DNA of 64,000 bases from Collinsella sp. AF25-2LB (lineage in GTDB: Bacteria > Actinomycetota > Coriobacteriia > Coriobacteriales > Coriobacteriaceae). The position numbers and the translations under genes are program-made. The stretch is from assembly GCF_003458415.1 (NCBI RefSeq), contig NZ_QRUF01000008.1, positions 1-64,000 on the forward strand, written 5' to 3'. Position 1 is the first letter of the stretch, and each line of letters opens with the position of its first letter. This document shows, piece by piece, positions 62,928 through 64,000 of this stretch. The notes beneath the pieces are model-generated. The model was not told the origin of the DNA and searched no databases. It was given only the letters and a program-made list of their open reading frames with translations.

Positions 62928-63053
62928 ATGACCGATCTGATTGATTTTGTGAGACTTCTGACCGCTTTGGTCTCGTTCTTCACAGCGCTCGTCGGGCTTT
63001 CCGAGGCACTCAAGCAACGTTCGAAGCAACGTAAAAGGGGTCGCCGCCGCTAA
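62928..63053 (+). CDS. 41-residue hydrophobic/basic peptide, probable type I toxin
   Basis: The peptide starts MTDLIDFVRLLTALVSFF, continues with a hydrophobic helix to about residue 26 (TALVGLSEAL), and ends in a very basic tail (KQRSKQRKRGRRR). One membrane helix plus a basic C-terminus is the usual form of type I toxins such as TxpA, BsrG or Fst. The ATG at 62928 is spaced 8 nt from GGGAGG, which is hidden in a hairpin. A convergent promoter lies at 63122-63150. I do not recognise a family; holin-like toxin or a small membrane regulator are alternatives. Confidence 0.7.
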   Translation: MTDLIDFVRLLTALVSFFTALVGLSEALKQRSKQRKRGRRR

Positions 63054-63115
63054 GGCGTTGACCCCTTAATCCAAGCAACGGCGCTGCCCAGCTTTCCAGA
63101 ACTTGGGCTGCCGTC
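63031..63115 (-). ncRNA. Predicted antisense RNA to the small-protein mRNA
   Basis: Starting about 7 nt past the minus-strand -10, an RNA of about 85 nt would run leftward. It would end at the hairpin GGGGTC..GACCCC followed by TTTTA (stem bases 63035-63042 and 63060-63067). It would be complementary to the last 23 bases of the small gene and its 3' UTR. This is inferred from promoter and terminator sequence only. Confidence 0.5.
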
Positions 63116-63121
63116 GACACT

Positions 63122-63150
63122 ATTCTACCCACGAATGACATTTTGGACAA
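63122..63150 (-). promoter_or_regulatory. Minus-strand promoter facing the small-protein gene
   Basis: On the minus strand TTGTCC (63150-63145), a 17-nt spacer and TAGAAT (63127-63122) match the sigma-70 pattern at 4 of 6 and 5 of 6 positions. Confidence 0.55.
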
Positions 63151-63204
63151 TCGGTAATGCCGCTCTAAAAGCCTGGCACAACCGGCACAACCTAGGCGGT
63201 CGCT

Positions 63205-63239
63205 GGATGTGACAAAGAGGCTGCCCCTTCGTCACATCC
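63205..63239. repeat. TGTGACAAAG palindrome, right copy
   Basis: GGATGTGACAAAGAGG faces CCCCTTCGTCACATCC across CTG with a few mismatches. It shares TGTGACAAAG with the left copy at 62772. Confidence 0.65.
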
Positions 63240-63328
63240 TAAATATTGCCTTTACGTGTTGATACACACGGTGTGCAATAATACTCGCACTGTGCAATAG
63301 CGCACAGACTGAGTAACAAGGAGGACGC

Positions 63329-64000
63329 TTGTCCCAGCTCGAAAAATGCGACCGCCGGTCCCTTCGCTCGCAGCGTGCCCTTCGCCAGGCACTTGCCAGC
63401 GAGCTTGCCGAAAGCGGCGACCTTTCGCGCATTAATGTCGCGTCGCTCACCGAGCGCGCTGGCCTTACGCGCCGCACGTTCTATTCGCACTACCGCGATA
63501 TCCCCGACTTTATCAATCAAATCGAGGACGGCTTGCTGGCCGAGATCCGTGAGCGCATTGAGCTCATCACCGCAGCTCAGCTGCCCGATCTCTATCACAA
63601 CATCGATGAGCTCGAGCCGGCACCCGGTTCGGTTGAGTTGCTGCGCTACCTTGCGGCCAACCGCGATTTAATCGGATCGCTGCTGGGCCCGGGCGGCGAC
63701 CCCGCCTTTATTAAAAAGATCATCGATACCGCACGCGAGGCCGTGGTGCCGCGTGCACAGACGGGCATTTTGGGCCTGGCGCTGGGCACGTTCTTTGACT
63801 ACTACGTTACCTACGTCGTGAGCGCCGAGGTCGGCATGATTCAGCGCTGGTTTGAGCGCGGGCTCACCGAATCGCCCGAGGCCATGGCGCGCATTATGAC
63901 GGTGCTCGCTTTTGTGCGCCCTGGTGATCTGTATGGCCAACCCATCGATATCAACGTGCCGGAATACGGCATGAAGCTATTGAACCTGCAGCTCGAGGAC
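63329..64000 (+). CDS. TetR-family regulator (partial, runs off the window)
   Basis: An open frame of 224 codons to the window edge without a stop. It starts at TTG, 4 nt after a perfect AAGGAGG. The translation begins MSQLEKCDRRSLRSQRALRQ, and the helix-turn-helix reads INVASLTERAGLTRRTFYSHYRDIPDFINQI. The C-terminal part (LLRYLAANRDLIGSLLGPGGDPAFIKKI and GTFFDYYVTYVVSAEVGMIQRWFERGLTESPEAMARIM) matches the TetR C-terminal domain 8 type. Its target is unknown; the gene is likely to end soon after the window. Confidence 0.88.
   Translation, partial: MSQLEKCDRRSLRSQRALRQALASELAESGDLSRINVASLTERAGLTRRTFYSHYRDIPDFINQIEDGLLAEIRERIELITAAQLPDLYHNIDELEPAPGSVELLRYLAANRDLIGSLLGPGGDPAFIKKIIDTAREAVVPRAQTGILGLALGTFFDYYVTYVVSAEVGMIQRWFERGLTESPEAMARIMTVLAFVRPGDLYGQPIDINVPEYGMKLLNLQLED

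Overview
The window is about 60 percent GC by eye, densely coded, and reads as chromosome from a Gram-positive anaerobic fermenter of the Coriobacteriia, most likely Collinsella. The genus is an inference. It rests on codon style, on a glycyl-radical fermentation locus next to sugar PTS genes, and on the many intergenic palindromic elements, which I associate with these genomes from memory. I could not run a database search. I found 56 protein-coding genes (one runs off the right edge), one short gene remnant, and no rRNA, tRNA or CRISPR array.

Layout. 0.2-5 kb: a two-subunit ABC multidrug exporter with its MarR regulator (minus strand). 5-7.2 kb: a short-chain dehydrogenase and a 2-keto-3-deoxygluconate permease. 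7.6-10 kb: pyruvate formate-lyase, with its C-terminal glycyl-radical domain encoded as a separate gene. 10.3-16 kb: a sucrose/fructan operon (LacI regulator, GH32-like hydrolase, PTS EIIBC, sucrose-6-phosphate hydrolase) with clear LacI-type operators. 16-20 kb: DegV, PFL-activating enzyme, MTA/SAH nucleosidase and the EngB GTPase. 19.8-25.1 kb: the aspartate-family pathway, with thrC-thrB divergent from lysC, then asd. 25-42 kb: housekeeping and accessory genes, including Ogt, a ClC channel, a GyrI-like protein, a MacB/FtsX-type transporter, an XRE regulator, phosphofructokinase, a choloylglycine-hydrolase-family enzyme, an M18 aminopeptidase, a RelB/PIN toxin-antitoxin pair, a 2-hydroxyacid dehydrogenase, methionine aminopeptidase and a radical SAM enzyme.

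42-49 kb: a hydrolase, a GGDEF-REC-HD-GYP signalling protein with an Hpt protein, then an AT-richer block holding a DUF2975/XRE pair and a bacteriocin-immunity-like ABC transporter that share an operator motif. 49-54 kb: an amino-acid ABC importer with a gamma-glutamyl hydrolase. 54-60 kb: dxs, an HD protein, a membrane protein, and the ammonium transporter with its PII protein. 60-64 kb: a TetR-controlled MFS pump, a HAD phosphatase, a probable type I toxin-antitoxin locus, and a partial TetR gene.

Four things deserve attention. First, the split pyruvate formate-lyase, with a perfect palindrome and a GC hairpin between its two parts. Second, a probable undescribed type I toxin-antitoxin module at 62.85-63.15 kb: a 41-residue hydrophobic/basic peptide, a Shine-Dalgarno locked in a hairpin, and a convergent antisense promoter with its own terminator. 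Third, at least eight families of long intergenic inverted repeats. In one, the arms differ between copies while the internal loops are conserved and a short inner helix covaries. Fourth, a HAD gene whose ribosome-binding site lies in a perfect 21-bp inverted repeat. Start codons were chosen from visible ribosome-binding sites and differ from the longest reading frame in many genes.
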